A DNA stretch of 64,000 nucleotides from DASQUK01 sp963756425 (GTDB taxonomy: Bacteria; Actinomycetota; Acidimicrobiia; Acidimicrobiales; VFJN01). The stretch's first letter is position 1, and each line of letters begins with the position of its first letter. The notes beneath the pieces were generated by a model. It made no database searches, was not told where the DNA came from, and was given only the letters and a program-made list of their open reading frames with translations. Positions 8,767-16,954 of the stretch are shown here, one piece after another. Made by a program: the position numbers and the translations under genes. The stretch is from assembly GCA_963756425.1 (NCBI GenBank), contig CAVWNW010000004.1:124001-188000 (forward strand), given 5' to 3'.

Positions 8767-9987
8767 TTGACAGTTGACGTCGAGGTCGAGAGGGTCACCA
8801 AGCGATTCCGCTTGTACAAGCACAAGCCCGACTCCGTGAAGGAGCGTGTGGTCAAGGCGGGCCGCACCGGTTACGAGGAGTTCTGGGCGCTGCGTGACGT
8901 ATCGTTCGAGGTCCTCGACGGCCAGACGTTGGGCCTGCTGGGTCACAACGGGTCCGGCAAGTCGACGCTGCTGAAGTGCATCACCGGCACCCTCCGGCCT
9001 ACCACCGGCCACATCCGCACCCGCGGGCGGGTCGCGGCGCTGCTCGAGCTCGGTGCCGGCTTCCACTCGGAGCTCACCGGCCGCGAGAACGTGTACCTCA
9101 ACGGCTCCATCCTGGGCATCAACCGCCAGGGGATCGACCGCATCTTCGACGACATCGTGGCGTTCGCCGAGATCGAGCAGTTCATCGACCAGCAGGTCAA
9201 GCACTATTCGTCGGGCATGTACGCGCGGCTTGCGTTCGCAGTGGCGGTGAACGTCGACCCTGACGTGCTGCTGGTCGACGAGGTGTTGGCCGTCGGCGAC
9301 GAATCGTTCCAACGCAAGTGCATGGACCGCATACGCGGGTTCCAGCGGGACGGGCGCACGATCATCCTGGTCACCCACGCGGCCGACCTGGTTCGGCACC
9401 TGTGCGACCGTGCCGCCGTTCTCGATCGGGGCACGATGGTCACGTTCGGCGAACCCAACGACGCCGTGCGGATCTTCCGCCAGACGCTCGCCGCCCGGGG
9501 TCTGGACATCCCCATGGAGGCGACCGAATCGCGCGAAGAGCGGCTCACCCGCACGGTGCGGTTCACCCGCGTGGCGCTCGAGTGCCCGGACGGCAGGGAG
9601 CACCTGGTGACGGGCGACCCGCTGAGGATCCGGATCGGGTACGAGGCGTCGGAGGCCGTGCCCGACTGCATCTTCGCCCTGGAGATCCACGACCAGGACG
9701 GCATCCGCCTGCTCGGCACCAACACCGAGCATCTGGGGCTCCCCCTCGGCGTCGAGCCGGGCGCGGGTGAGATCCTGTTCGAGTTCCTGGAGGTCCCGCT
9801 GCTCGACGGGATGTACGCGATCAGCCTCGGCATCCACGACACCAACGGCGTGGAGTTCGACCACCGCGAACAACTCGACCGTGTCGCGGTCGAGAGCCGG
9901 GGCCGGATGTCGGGGCGGGTTGCGTTCCCCCTGCGGGTCTCGCGGCGGACGGCGTCCGGCGACGCGGCCGTGCAGGTTGCGAGCTGA
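8767..9987 (+). CDS. wzt: ABC transporter ATPase with C-terminal glycan-binding domain (Wzt)
   Basis: 406 residues from a TTG start 3 nt after the permease stop. Walker A is GHNGSGKST (about residues 59-67), the signature YSSGMYARLAFAVA and Walker B DVLLVDEVLAVGDE follow. After residue ~250 there is a second domain with alternating beta strands (RIRIGYEASEAVPDCIFAL, then GMYAISLGIHDTNG), matching the Wzt_C immunoglobulin-like module that recognises the finished chain in E. coli O8/O9a-type export. So export is probably coupled to a chain-end modification. Its 3' end is overlapped by a very long antisense frame. Confidence 0.9.
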   Translation: MTVDVEVERVTKRFRLYKHKPDSVKERVVKAGRTGYEEFWALRDVSFEVLDGQTLGLLGHNGSGKSTLLKCITGTLRPTTGHIRTRGRVAALLELGAGFHSELTGRENVYLNGSILGINRQGIDRIFDDIVAFAEIEQFIDQQVKHYSSGMYARLAFAVAVNVDPDVLLVDEVLAVGDESFQRKCMDRIRGFQRDGRTIILVTHAADLVRHLCDRAAVLDRGTMVTFGEPNDAVRIFRQTLAARGLDIPMEATESREERLTRTVRFTRVALECPDGREHLVTGDPLRIRIGYEASEAVPDCIFALEIHDQDGIRLLGTNTEHLGLPLGVEPGAGEILFEFLEVPLLDGMYAISLGIHDTNGVEFDHREQLDRVAVESRGRMSGRVAFPLRVSRRTASGDAAVQVAS

Positions 9988-11123
9988 GGAGCGGGCCCGG
10001 CCGCGCCGCTCAGCGCACGGCGATCCGCGCGGTACACCTCGGTCAGCCCCTGGGCGCACGCGTCCCACGAGTAGCTCCCCGCCCGGGCCAGGCCGTCGCG
10101 CACCAGCCGCGCTCGAAGCGCATCGTCCTGAACCACGTGCAGCAGCGCGTCGGCCAGCTTGTCAACGTCGCCGACCGGGACCTGGACAGCCGCGTCCCCC
10201 ACGATCTCGGGCAACGCACCGGCGGTGGTGGTGACCACCGGGACGCCCGCCAGCATCGCTTCCAGCGGTGGCAGCCCGAACCCCTCGTAGACCGACGGAT
10301 ACGCGAGCACGTGGGCGGCGTGGAGCAGGTCGGCCCGGGATTGGTCATCCACCCAGCCCAGCTGCACGATGCTGTCCCGGTGGGTGGCGTCGGCGACCGC
10401 AGCGTCCAGCTGCTCTGACCCCCAGCCACGCTTTCCCGCCAGCACGAGGCGCAGGCCGCCGGCCGGCAGGGTCGCAGCCACCGCGTCGAACGCACGGACC
10501 AGGCTGACCAGGTCCTTCCGGGGCTCGATCGTCCCCACCGCCAGCACGAACGGCGCGCCGCCCGCCAGCCGCCGTCCGCGTGCCGGGTCCCCCGCCGGGG
10601 GTGCCGACACGCCGTTGTTCACCACGTGGACACGCTCGGCGGGCACGCTGAAGTGGTCGGTGACCTCGGCGGCGACCGTGGCCGACACGGTGTGCACGTG
10701 GGCGCCGCGGCGCAACGCGGCCGCGATCTGGTCCGGATAGCGCCGGGTGTAGGCGTCGCACAGCTCGGGGAACCGGACGCAGGTGAGGTCGTGGATCGTC
10801 ATCAGCGCCGCACCGTGCCGCGTCGGCGGGACCACGAAGTTCGGGCCGTGCACCACATCGACCCGGCCGGTCCACGCATCCACGGGTGGGAACGGCACGC
10901 GCCGCCACAGCGCCAGCATCGAACGGGCGGGTACCGGCCAGCCGGTAGGGCGGACGCCGGCCGGCAATCGGCGGGCCAGCTCCGTCCGGTAGCGCCGTGT
11001 CAGCCCGTAGGCGACCACCTCGAGGTCGTCGCGCCGACTGAGGCGTTCGAGCAGTTCTCGGGTGAACACGACGACGCCGGTCGGCACGTCGAGCAACGGG
11101 GTCGCGTCGATGGCGACGCGCAA
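9204..11123 (-). CDS. glycosyltransferase family 4 with an apparent read-through tail
   Basis: The open frame is 639 codons. Residues 1 to ~372 form a complete GT4 enzyme: AIDATPLLDVPTGVVVFTREL at the start, MTIHDLTCVRFPEL, FVLAVGTIEPRKDLVSLVRA at the domain boundary, and YPSVYEGFGLPPLEAMLAG, the donor-binding E-x7-E motif. GT4 homology ends near EVYRADRRAL (position ~10012), just before the wzt stop; the remaining ~265 residues are antisense to wzt and look like no protein. A TGA occurs in another frame at 10010-10012, so a single indel would restore a normal end. Either that, or the tail is real. It is the last gene of the minus-strand operon starting at 14257. Confidence 0.75.
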   Translation of the reverse strand: MRVAIDATPLLDVPTGVVVFTRELLERLSRRDDLEVVAYGLTRRYRTELARRLPAGVRPTGWPVPARSMLALWRRVPFPPVDAWTGRVDVVHGPNFVVPPTRHGAALMTIHDLTCVRFPELCDAYTRRYPDQIAAALRRGAHVHTVSATVAAEVTDHFSVPAERVHVVNNGVSAPPAGDPARGRRLAGGAPFVLAVGTIEPRKDLVSLVRAFDAVAATLPAGGLRLVLAGKRGWGSEQLDAAVADATHRDSIVQLGWVDDQSRADLLHAAHVLAYPSVYEGFGLPPLEAMLAGVPVVTTTAGALPEIVGDAAVQVPVGDVDKLADALLHVVQDDALRARLVRDGLARAGSYSWDACAQGLTEVYRADRRALSGAAGPAPQLATCTAASPDAVRRETRRGNATRPDIRPRLSTATRSSCSRWSNSTPLVSWMPRLIAYIPSSSGTSRNSNRISPAPGSTPRGSPRCSVLVPSRRMPSWSWISRAKMQSGTASDASYPIRILSGSPVTRCSLPSGHSSATRVNRTVRVSRSSRDSVASMGMSRPRAASVWRKIRTASLGSPNVTIVPRSRTAARSHRCRTRSAAWVTRMIVRPSRWNPRMRSMHLRWNDSSPTANTSSTSSTSGSTFTATANASRAYMPDE

Positions 11124-11129
11124 CGTGTG

Positions 11130-12381
11130 TCAGTCCTCGTAGAGGCGTCGAACACGGGCGAGGACGGCGTAGTCCTGCGGGCCGTACACGACGTTGTTGA
11201 GGTGGGCGAACGCTTCGTTCCATCGCACCGCCCACTCCGGGAGCTCGGCGGTGTCCTCGACCAGCGGCACCTGCAGCTGCGACATGGGCGCGAAGTAGCG
11301 GAGATCGATCTGCCCGTACCCGGCCTGCTCGCACAGGAAGGTCAGGAGCGAGGGATGCAGCGGCCAAACGTGCGACGGGTCGAGCACGAAGCTGTTGCCG
11401 AGCACGAACAGCGCGGTGGGATTCGGCGTCTCCAGCAGCAGGAGTCCGCCGGGACGCAGCCGCGTCTTCGGCGAGCTCCACGAGCTCGCGCACCGCGCGG
11501 ACCGGGAGGTGCTCGACCACCTGCATGGCGCACACGGCGTCGAACGACTCGGGCGGCTGCGCGCGCAAGTAGTCAATGGCGTCGCCCTCGGTCACGTTCA
11601 GACCTGCGCCTCGGGCTTCGGCGACCATCGCCGCGTCCAGATCGACGCCGACCGCCTCGATCCCACCGTCCGTGAGTGCCGACAGCAGCTCGCCCCGGCC
11701 ACACCCGACGTCGAGGACCCGTCGGGCGCTGCCCAGCACATCCCAATAGCGCTCGCGGGTGGCGGCCAGGATGTCCTCGTTCGACCCCCGGAAGCGGCCC
11801 TCGAACGCGACGTAGTCGAACGGGGCCGGCACCCGATCGGGTGGGAGCGGCGGTGGTTCGACCGCGACCGCCGCACCGGATTCCGCCAGCCAGGTTCGCA
11901 CCGCGCGATCCAGGTCGTTGACCCTGCTGCGCAGCTCGGTGAACCGTTCCGCAACGCCCGGGAGCCCTGCGCTGGGCGCGATGGCGAAGGCCACGTCCTG
12001 CAGCGCCCGGTGCGTGTCGTCCAGCGCCTGCCGCGTGGCGTGCAGCTCGCCCGCCGCGAGCTCCCGCTCGACCTCGACGCGGCGGTGCGCCTCGTCCCTT
12101 TCCGCCTCGAGCTCTCGGCGCACGGCCAACGCTTCGCCCTCGATCTGCCGGCGCAGTTGCTCGGAGACGGGGCCCCGCAGCGAGTCGGCCAGCCGGCCGA
12201 CGACGCGCCGGGTCACCGGCCGCAGCGCGCGCTTGATGGCTCCCTTCACACCCCCGACGCCCACGTCGGGCCCAGCCGTCGGCACTGGCGCAGGGTCACC
12301 GGCCGCGCCCGGTCGGGTCGGTGTCGCGACGCGGGTAGCCAGCCGGTCGGCGGCTTCCTCATCGAGCAGGCCGTTGGTCAT
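11130..12381 (-). pseudogene. SAM-dependent methyltransferase interrupted by a one-base frameshift
   Basis: The gene starts at ATG 12381, overlapping the stop of the preceding gene by ATGA. The first ~150 residues are charged and probably coiled-coil (LRRQIEGEALAVRRELEAER region). The methyltransferase follows: VLDVGCGRGELLSAL, AVGVDLDAAMVAEARG, VCAMQVVEHLPVRAVRELV. After AEDA the frame fails; it resumes one frame over as LRPGGLLLLETPNPTAL and runs to the TAG at 11130. Removing one C of the CC at 11460-11461 joins the two halves perfectly into about 416 residues. The architecture resembles polysaccharide-locus O-antigen methyltransferases. Sequencing error and real decay cannot be separated here. 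Confidence 0.8.
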
Positions 12382-13235
12382 GGGTTGCCTCCGATGTGAT
12401 CCCTCGACAGGGTGGCGGCGGCACCGAGGGCCCGTCGCGCGACGGCAGACGTCGCGGGCGTCCCCAGCTCCGAGAGGCGGGTGGCGAGGTCGTCACCGCC
12501 GCCGCTGTCTTCGATCCCCAATGACCGTAGGACACGGCGTCCCACCTCGGCCAGATCGAGCGTCGAGGCGAACGCGCGCGCCGCTCGGCTCCGACGAGCC
12601 TGGTCGGGCGCGGTGGCGAGCGTCGACGCCAGCTCGCCGAGTTCGACCGGACTGCCGATCATGACGAAGTCGCGCCCGCGCTCCGGCACGACCGACGACA
12701 CGACGTCTTCGGAGGCGACGCACAGCGTGCCGAGCGCGAGCGCGACCAGTAGCCACTCCCCGTCGACGACGGCGGCGGACGCCAGCGCCAGCGCCGTGGG
12801 GACGTCGTCGCGCGGAATCGGGTTCGCCGCGGACGCCCGCACGTCGATCGCGGTGTCGGGCAGGCCCACTCGCCGGCGGTTGCGGGCCCGCACGAACGGC
12901 GGAAACCAGGGCCAACGCTCCAGATCTGCTGCGCCTCGGCGCACGCGGACATGTCGGCCCTCGTCGGGGGCGGCGGGACCGACCAGCACCGCATCCGGAA
13001 TGGCTCGGTCGATGTCGTCGCCTTCGCTAACCCACACGGCCAGCGGGCGATCGCCGTGCGCCCCTGCGGAGGCATCCAGGGACAGCGCGAACCACGCCAC
13101 GGGATGCTCGTCCGGCGCCAGCCGCACCGATGCGACCGGGCGCACCCAGCGCGCCAAGGACACGATCAACTCGGCACCCGTCGGGTCGGGTGACCGGTCG
13201 ACCAGAAGTCCCAGCGACGGACGCTCCGGTCTCAC
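12378..13235 (-). CDS. glycosyltransferase-like protein lacking a clear acceptor domain
   Basis: 285 residues from a GTG that overlaps the stop of the upstream GT4 gene (GTGA at 13235-13232). I cannot assign a specific family. The C-terminal ~100 residues (LLVALALGTLCVASEDVVS, then GSPVELGELASTLATAPDQA and ARAFASTLDLAEVGRRVL) read like the donor-binding end of a GT4 enzyme, but the usual N-terminal glycine-rich loop and the K/E catalytic positions are not evident. It may be a degenerate or non-catalytic glycosyltransferase partner. It is coupled to genes on both sides by 4-base overlaps, so it should be co-translated with them. Confidence 0.65.
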   Translation of the reverse strand: MRPERPSLGLLVDRSPDPTGAELIVSLARWVRPVASVRLAPDEHPVAWFALSLDASAGAHGDRPLAVWVSEGDDIDRAIPDAVLVGPAAPDEGRHVRVRRGAADLERWPWFPPFVRARNRRRVGLPDTAIDVRASAANPIPRDDVPTALALASAAVVDGEWLLVALALGTLCVASEDVVSSVVPERGRDFVMIGSPVELGELASTLATAPDQARRSRAARAFASTLDLAEVGRRVLRSLGIEDSGGGDDLATRLSELGTPATSAVARRALGAAATLSRDHIGGNP

Positions 13236-14257
13236 CGCCGGCGGGCCCCGTCGAGGAGGGCGGCGACGACCCGCTCCCACGACAGGGCGGAGGCACGCCG
13301 CCTCCCCTCTGCGCCCATTCGAGCCGCAGCGTCGGGGTCGGTGGCAAGCAGGTCTATGGCTGCGGCGATCGACGCGGGAGACCCGTCGGTGACCAGGCCG
13401 GTCACCCCGTGCTCCACCCACTCCAGGACGCCCCCGGAATCGGGCGAGGTGATGACCGGCTTGCCCGCCAGGAAGGCCTGGAGCGTGACGTAGCCGTAGT
13501 CCTCCTCGAACGGTGCGTAGACGACTCCCAGAGAACTCGCGTACAGCGCGACCAACGTCTCGTCGGGCACGAATCCCGGCAGCTCGAGCCGGGCGGCGGT
13601 GCCCGCCGAACGCGCACGGGCGACGAGCGAGTCGCGCATCGTGCCTCGACCGGCGATCACCACCCGGGTCGCGCTCGCCACGTGAGAGATGGCGTCGACC
13701 AGCAGATCCGGTCGCTTGTTGTGCTCCAGCCTCGTCGGACTGAACACGTAGTCGCCGAACGGGCCTTCGTGAAGTCGGTCGTGTAGCGGCGGCGGGTGGT
13801 AGAGGGGCGTGCCGTCGATCCCGTTGAAGCGCTCCAGGCGGCGTGCCACCTCCCGCGAGGTCGTGAACCGCCGCTCGGCCTCCTCGAGGGCGACGTTGTC
13901 CCACTGGATAAGCAGCCGCTGTGCCTCCAGCGCCTCGGGGTCGAGCGTGAAGTCCGACCAGGGGCTGTCGGCTGCGTCGTAGGCGGCTCGGTGCTGATGG
14001 AAGAGCCACACGCGCTTGTGGGGATGGCGGACGAAGTATGACGGGAAGTTCGTGGCGATCACCAGGTCGGCGTCGATCGGCACCAGCCGCCACGCGAGGG
14101 CGGCGTCGAAGATGCGGTCCCGATCCCACGCGGTGGGCAATCGCACGAGCTCGGTCTCGTGCCCGGCGCGCTTGAGCGCCTCGACGAGGTTCTCCTGGTG
14201 GAGCTCGGCGCCGCCCCGCATGTATGGCATCTGGGCGCCGCAGACACAGATCCTCAT
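13232..14257 (-). CDS. glycosyltransferase family 4
   Basis: 341 residues, ATG start. MRICVCGAQMPYMRGGAELH carries the glycine-rich acceptor loop; the second half has YVFSPTRLEHNKRPDLLVDA and YAPFEEDYGYVTLQAFLAG, the donor-binding E-x7-E region; SPDSGGVLEWVEHGVTG follows. All features of a functional GT4 retaining enzyme are visible. It is the first gene of a minus-strand operon (14257 down to ~10.0 kb) whose genes overlap by four bases, and it is divergent from another GT4 gene at 14331 with a short shared promoter region. Confidence 0.88.
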   Translation of the reverse strand: MRICVCGAQMPYMRGGAELHQENLVEALKRAGHETELVRLPTAWDRDRIFDAALAWRLVPIDADLVIATNFPSYFVRHPHKRVWLFHQHRAAYDAADSPWSDFTLDPEALEAQRLLIQWDNVALEEAERRFTTSREVARRLERFNGIDGTPLYHPPPLHDRLHEGPFGDYVFSPTRLEHNKRPDLLVDAISHVASATRVVIAGRGTMRDSLVARARSAGTAARLELPGFVPDETLVALYASSLGVVYAPFEEDYGYVTLQAFLAGKPVITSPDSGGVLEWVEHGVTGLVTDGSPASIAAAIDLLATDPDAAARMGAEGRRRASALSWERVVAALLDGARRR

Positions 14258-14316
14258 CCGGGGCGAGGCGCTCGGTACATCGAGCCAGTGATGCTAGCGC
14301 GGGGTGGTTCGGCTGG

Positions 14317-14322
14317 TAGATT
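14317..14322 (+). promoter_or_regulatory. -10 element of a leaderless GT4 transcript
   Basis: TAGATT is followed 8 nt later by TTG at 14331. The GT4 homology begins two codons further on, and no ribosome-binding sequence precedes any of the candidate starts, so a leaderless TTG start is the simplest reading. The frame is open back to a GTG at 14304, which remains an alternative. Confidence 0.35.
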
Positions 14323-14330
14323 CTCCCGCC

Positions 14331-15527
14331 TTGTTGACCACTTCTCGACGTATCGCCCTCGTGCCGGCGCGGTACGGGCCCGACGTCATAGGCGGCGCCG
14401 AGGTTCAGCTCCAGGAGGTCGCACACGGCCTGGCCGAGCGTGGTTGGGAGGTCGAGGTCTTGACCACGTGCGCCCGCGATCACTTCACGTGGGCCAACGT
14501 GTACCCGCCGGGGATCGAGGAAGACGGGAAGGTCGTGGTGCGACGCTTCCCCGCAGTCGTCGACACGCCCCGGGCCGATCGCGCTGCGATCGGGGCGGCC
14601 ATCCTCGCAGGCCAGCGCGTGGACCTGATCCAGCAGCAGCGATGGATGAACGACGACCTGCGGGTCCCCGAGCTGTTCCACTACCTGCTCGACCACGGGG
14701 AAGACTATCGGTGCATCTTCTTCGCGCCGTACCTGTTCTGGACCACGTTCGCCTGCGCCCAGGTGCGCCCGGAGCGCTCGCTGCTCGTGCCCGCACTCCA
14801 CGACGAGCCCCAGGCGCATCTCGAGCTGTTCCGTCCCCTGTTCGCCGGCGTGCGGTTCGTGTGGTTCCTCACCCAACCCGAACAGGAGCTCGGCCGCCGC
14901 CTGTTCCCGGACCTGGCAGCGCACGAGGTCCTCGGATCCGGCGTTCCCCTGCCCGCCTCCTACGACCCGGACCGGTTCCGTCGCCGCTTCGGAGTCGACG
15001 GGCGGTTCGTGCTGTACGCAGGTCGGCGGGAGGGTGGCAAGGGCTGGGAGTGGCTACTCGACGCCTTCGCCCGAGCCGTGATCCTCCACGATCTCCCGTT
15101 CTCGCTGGTCACCATCGGCGCCGGGGAGGTGCGAGCCCCGGCGGAGATCGCGGACCGGGTCATCGACCTCGGGTTCGTCGCCAGCGAGGATCGAAACGAC
15201 GCGTTGGCGGCGGCCGATGCCTACCTCCAGCCCTCCCAGTACGAGTCCTTCTCTCGCACGGTCATGGAGGCGTGGTTGGCGGGAACGCTGGTGATCGCCA
15301 ACGAGGCAAGCGACGTGGTGCGGTGGCATTGCGAACGATCGGGGGCGGGCCTGACGTTCGGTGACGAGGCCGACCTGGCGCAGTCGCTGTGCTTCCTCGC
15401 CGACGAGCCGGCTGCTGCGACCGCGCTCGCGGCGCGTGGCCGCACGTACGTTCTCGACAACTACCAGTGGAGTGGCACGCTCGACCGCATCGAGGCCGTG
15501 ATCGATCGCCACTTTTCCGCCGGCTAG
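14331..15527 (+). CDS. glycosyltransferase family 4
   Basis: About 398 residues if started at TTG 14331. RRIALVPARYGPDVIGGAEV is the N-terminal strand plus glycine-rich loop, FVLYAGRREGGKGWEWLLDA opens the C-terminal Rossmann domain, and YLQPSQYESFSRTVMEAWLA contains the donor-binding glutamate motif. The middle segment (IQQQRWMNDDLRVPELFHYL) differs from the other GT4 enzymes here. Four or so nucleotides separate its stop from the next GT4 gene, so the two are likely co-transcribed. Substrate not evident. Confidence 0.87.
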   Translation: MLTTSRRIALVPARYGPDVIGGAEVQLQEVAHGLAERGWEVEVLTTCARDHFTWANVYPPGIEEDGKVVVRRFPAVVDTPRADRAAIGAAILAGQRVDLIQQQRWMNDDLRVPELFHYLLDHGEDYRCIFFAPYLFWTTFACAQVRPERSLLVPALHDEPQAHLELFRPLFAGVRFVWFLTQPEQELGRRLFPDLAAHEVLGSGVPLPASYDPDRFRRRFGVDGRFVLYAGRREGGKGWEWLLDAFARAVILHDLPFSLVTIGAGEVRAPAEIADRVIDLGFVASEDRNDALAAADAYLQPSQYESFSRTVMEAWLAGTLVIANEASDVVRWHCERSGAGLTFGDEADLAQSLCFLADEPAAATALAARGRTYVLDNYQWSGTLDRIEAVIDRHFSAG

Positions 15528-15540
15528 CGGCGTGATTCCA

Positions 15541-16950
15541 ATGCGCATTCTCATGGTGACGCCGTATCCACCCGTGCGTGACGGCATTGCCAGCTACGCC
15601 GTCCAGGAGGTGAAGGTCCTGAGGGCGGCCGGGCACGACGTCGAGGTGCTCTCGCCGGGGCCGTCCGCGGCCCATCACCACCTCGCCCTCCGCGGGCCGC
15701 GTGGCCCGCTCGCTCTCGCCAAGCGGGTGCGGGGGTACGACCGCGTCATCGTCCAATTCCACCCCGACGTCTTCTACCCTTACCCCCTCTCCGGGCGCGA
15801 GCGGCTGGAGGTGACCGCCGGGCTCAACCTTGCCTTCCTGCTCGCTCGGCGCGTCGAGATCCGCGTCCACGAGGTGAACTACGACTGGGGGCGTGATGGA
15901 TCGCGCCATGCCCGACTGTTCCGCTCGTTGTGGCAGCGGGTCGACGAGGTGACGGTCCACACCGAGGACGAGCGGTCGGCGTTCTCGGCGGCGTTCGGCG
16001 TCGCGCCGTCGTCGAGTCGGGTGATCGAGCACGGCGGCCACTTCGAGCGCCGGGCTCATGTCGACCGCGCCGAGGCACGACGTCACCTCGGCCTACCCGA
16101 CGATCAGCTCGTGTTCGTGAGCATCGGGTTCGTCCAGCCTCACAAGGGCTTCGACCGCGCGGTCCGCGCCTTCGCCGGACTCGACGCGCACCGTTGCCGG
16201 CTCGACGTGGTCGGGTCGGTGCGTGTGGACGAGCCGGAGTACGTCGCGTACCGGGACGAGCTTGCTGACCTGGTCGCCCGCACACCCGGCGCCCATCTCC
16301 ACGACGAGTACGTCAGCGATTGGCTGTTCGACGTCTGGCTCGTGGCTGCCGATGTCGTGGTCCTCCCGTACCGCCACATCTGGTCGTCGGGCGTCCTCGA
16401 GCGGGCCAAGCAATATGACCGGCCGGTGATAGCCACACGGGTGGGCGGGATGGAGGGCCAGGCGTCCGCCGTGACCCAGCTGGTGGACGACGACCGCGCC
16501 CTGCGCCACGCGTTGTGGGCTGCCGCCGGGGCAGTCGAGGCAGCGTCGGAGCGTCGGGTGCGGGATTGGCCCGTGGACCACGCCGCGATCGGCGAGGTCG
16601 ACCGCAGCGAGGTGCAGGGCGAGATCCAACGCCGCGCCGCGGCAGACCGGGCCCATGCCACCGTCCATACGCTCGAGGTCCGTGGCGTCGGCGACCACGA
16701 GGCGGGCGACGCGAGCGCACCGTTGCGGAACGTGCCGCTGTTCACCGTCCCGCCGCCGGTGTCGGCGCGCGGGTCCTCACGGTTCGCCAAGCGGGTTGTG
16801 CACAGGTTGGCGTACTGGCTGGTGGCTCCCGTGATCGACCAGCTCAACGACCTGCGCTCGGCCGCCATCGCGAGCGTCGAGCGGGTCGAACACGCCCGAT
16901 CCGACCCCGACCGACACGCCTCGCCGGACGAGGCACGCGCGCGACACTGA
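15541..16950 (+). CDS. glycosyltransferase family 4
   Basis: About 469 residues from ATG 15541; a GTG at 15532 is in frame. MRILMVTPYPPVRDGIASYA is a clean GT4 opening. The C-terminal domain has LVFVSIGFVQPHKGFDRAVR and ADVVVLPYRHIWSSGVLERA, a form in which the usual EGFG-type motif is replaced by SSGVLERA. After residue ~385 comes a ~85-residue tail with no GT homology. It lies between another GT4 gene and the DUF4214-methyltransferase fusion, all on the plus strand with very short gaps. Confidence 0.85.
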   Translation: MRILMVTPYPPVRDGIASYAVQEVKVLRAAGHDVEVLSPGPSAAHHHLALRGPRGPLALAKRVRGYDRVIVQFHPDVFYPYPLSGRERLEVTAGLNLAFLLARRVEIRVHEVNYDWGRDGSRHARLFRSLWQRVDEVTVHTEDERSAFSAAFGVAPSSSRVIEHGGHFERRAHVDRAEARRHLGLPDDQLVFVSIGFVQPHKGFDRAVRAFAGLDAHRCRLDVVGSVRVDEPEYVAYRDELADLVARTPGAHLHDEYVSDWLFDVWLVAADVVVLPYRHIWSSGVLERAKQYDRPVIATRVGGMEGQASAVTQLVDDDRALRHALWAAAGAVEAASERRVRDWPVDHAAIGEVDRSEVQGEIQRRAAADRAHATVHTLEVRGVGDHEAGDASAPLRNVPLFTVPPPVSARGSSRFAKRVVHRLAYWLVAPVIDQLNDLRSAAIASVERVEHARSDPDRHASPDEARARH

Positions 16951-16954
16951 TCCA

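Noticed and set aside
12378..14924. 848-codon minus-strand frame as one protein
   Set aside because: Only its last 285 codons match a real gene; the rest is out of frame with the GT4 at 13232-14257 and antisense to the GT4 at 14331.
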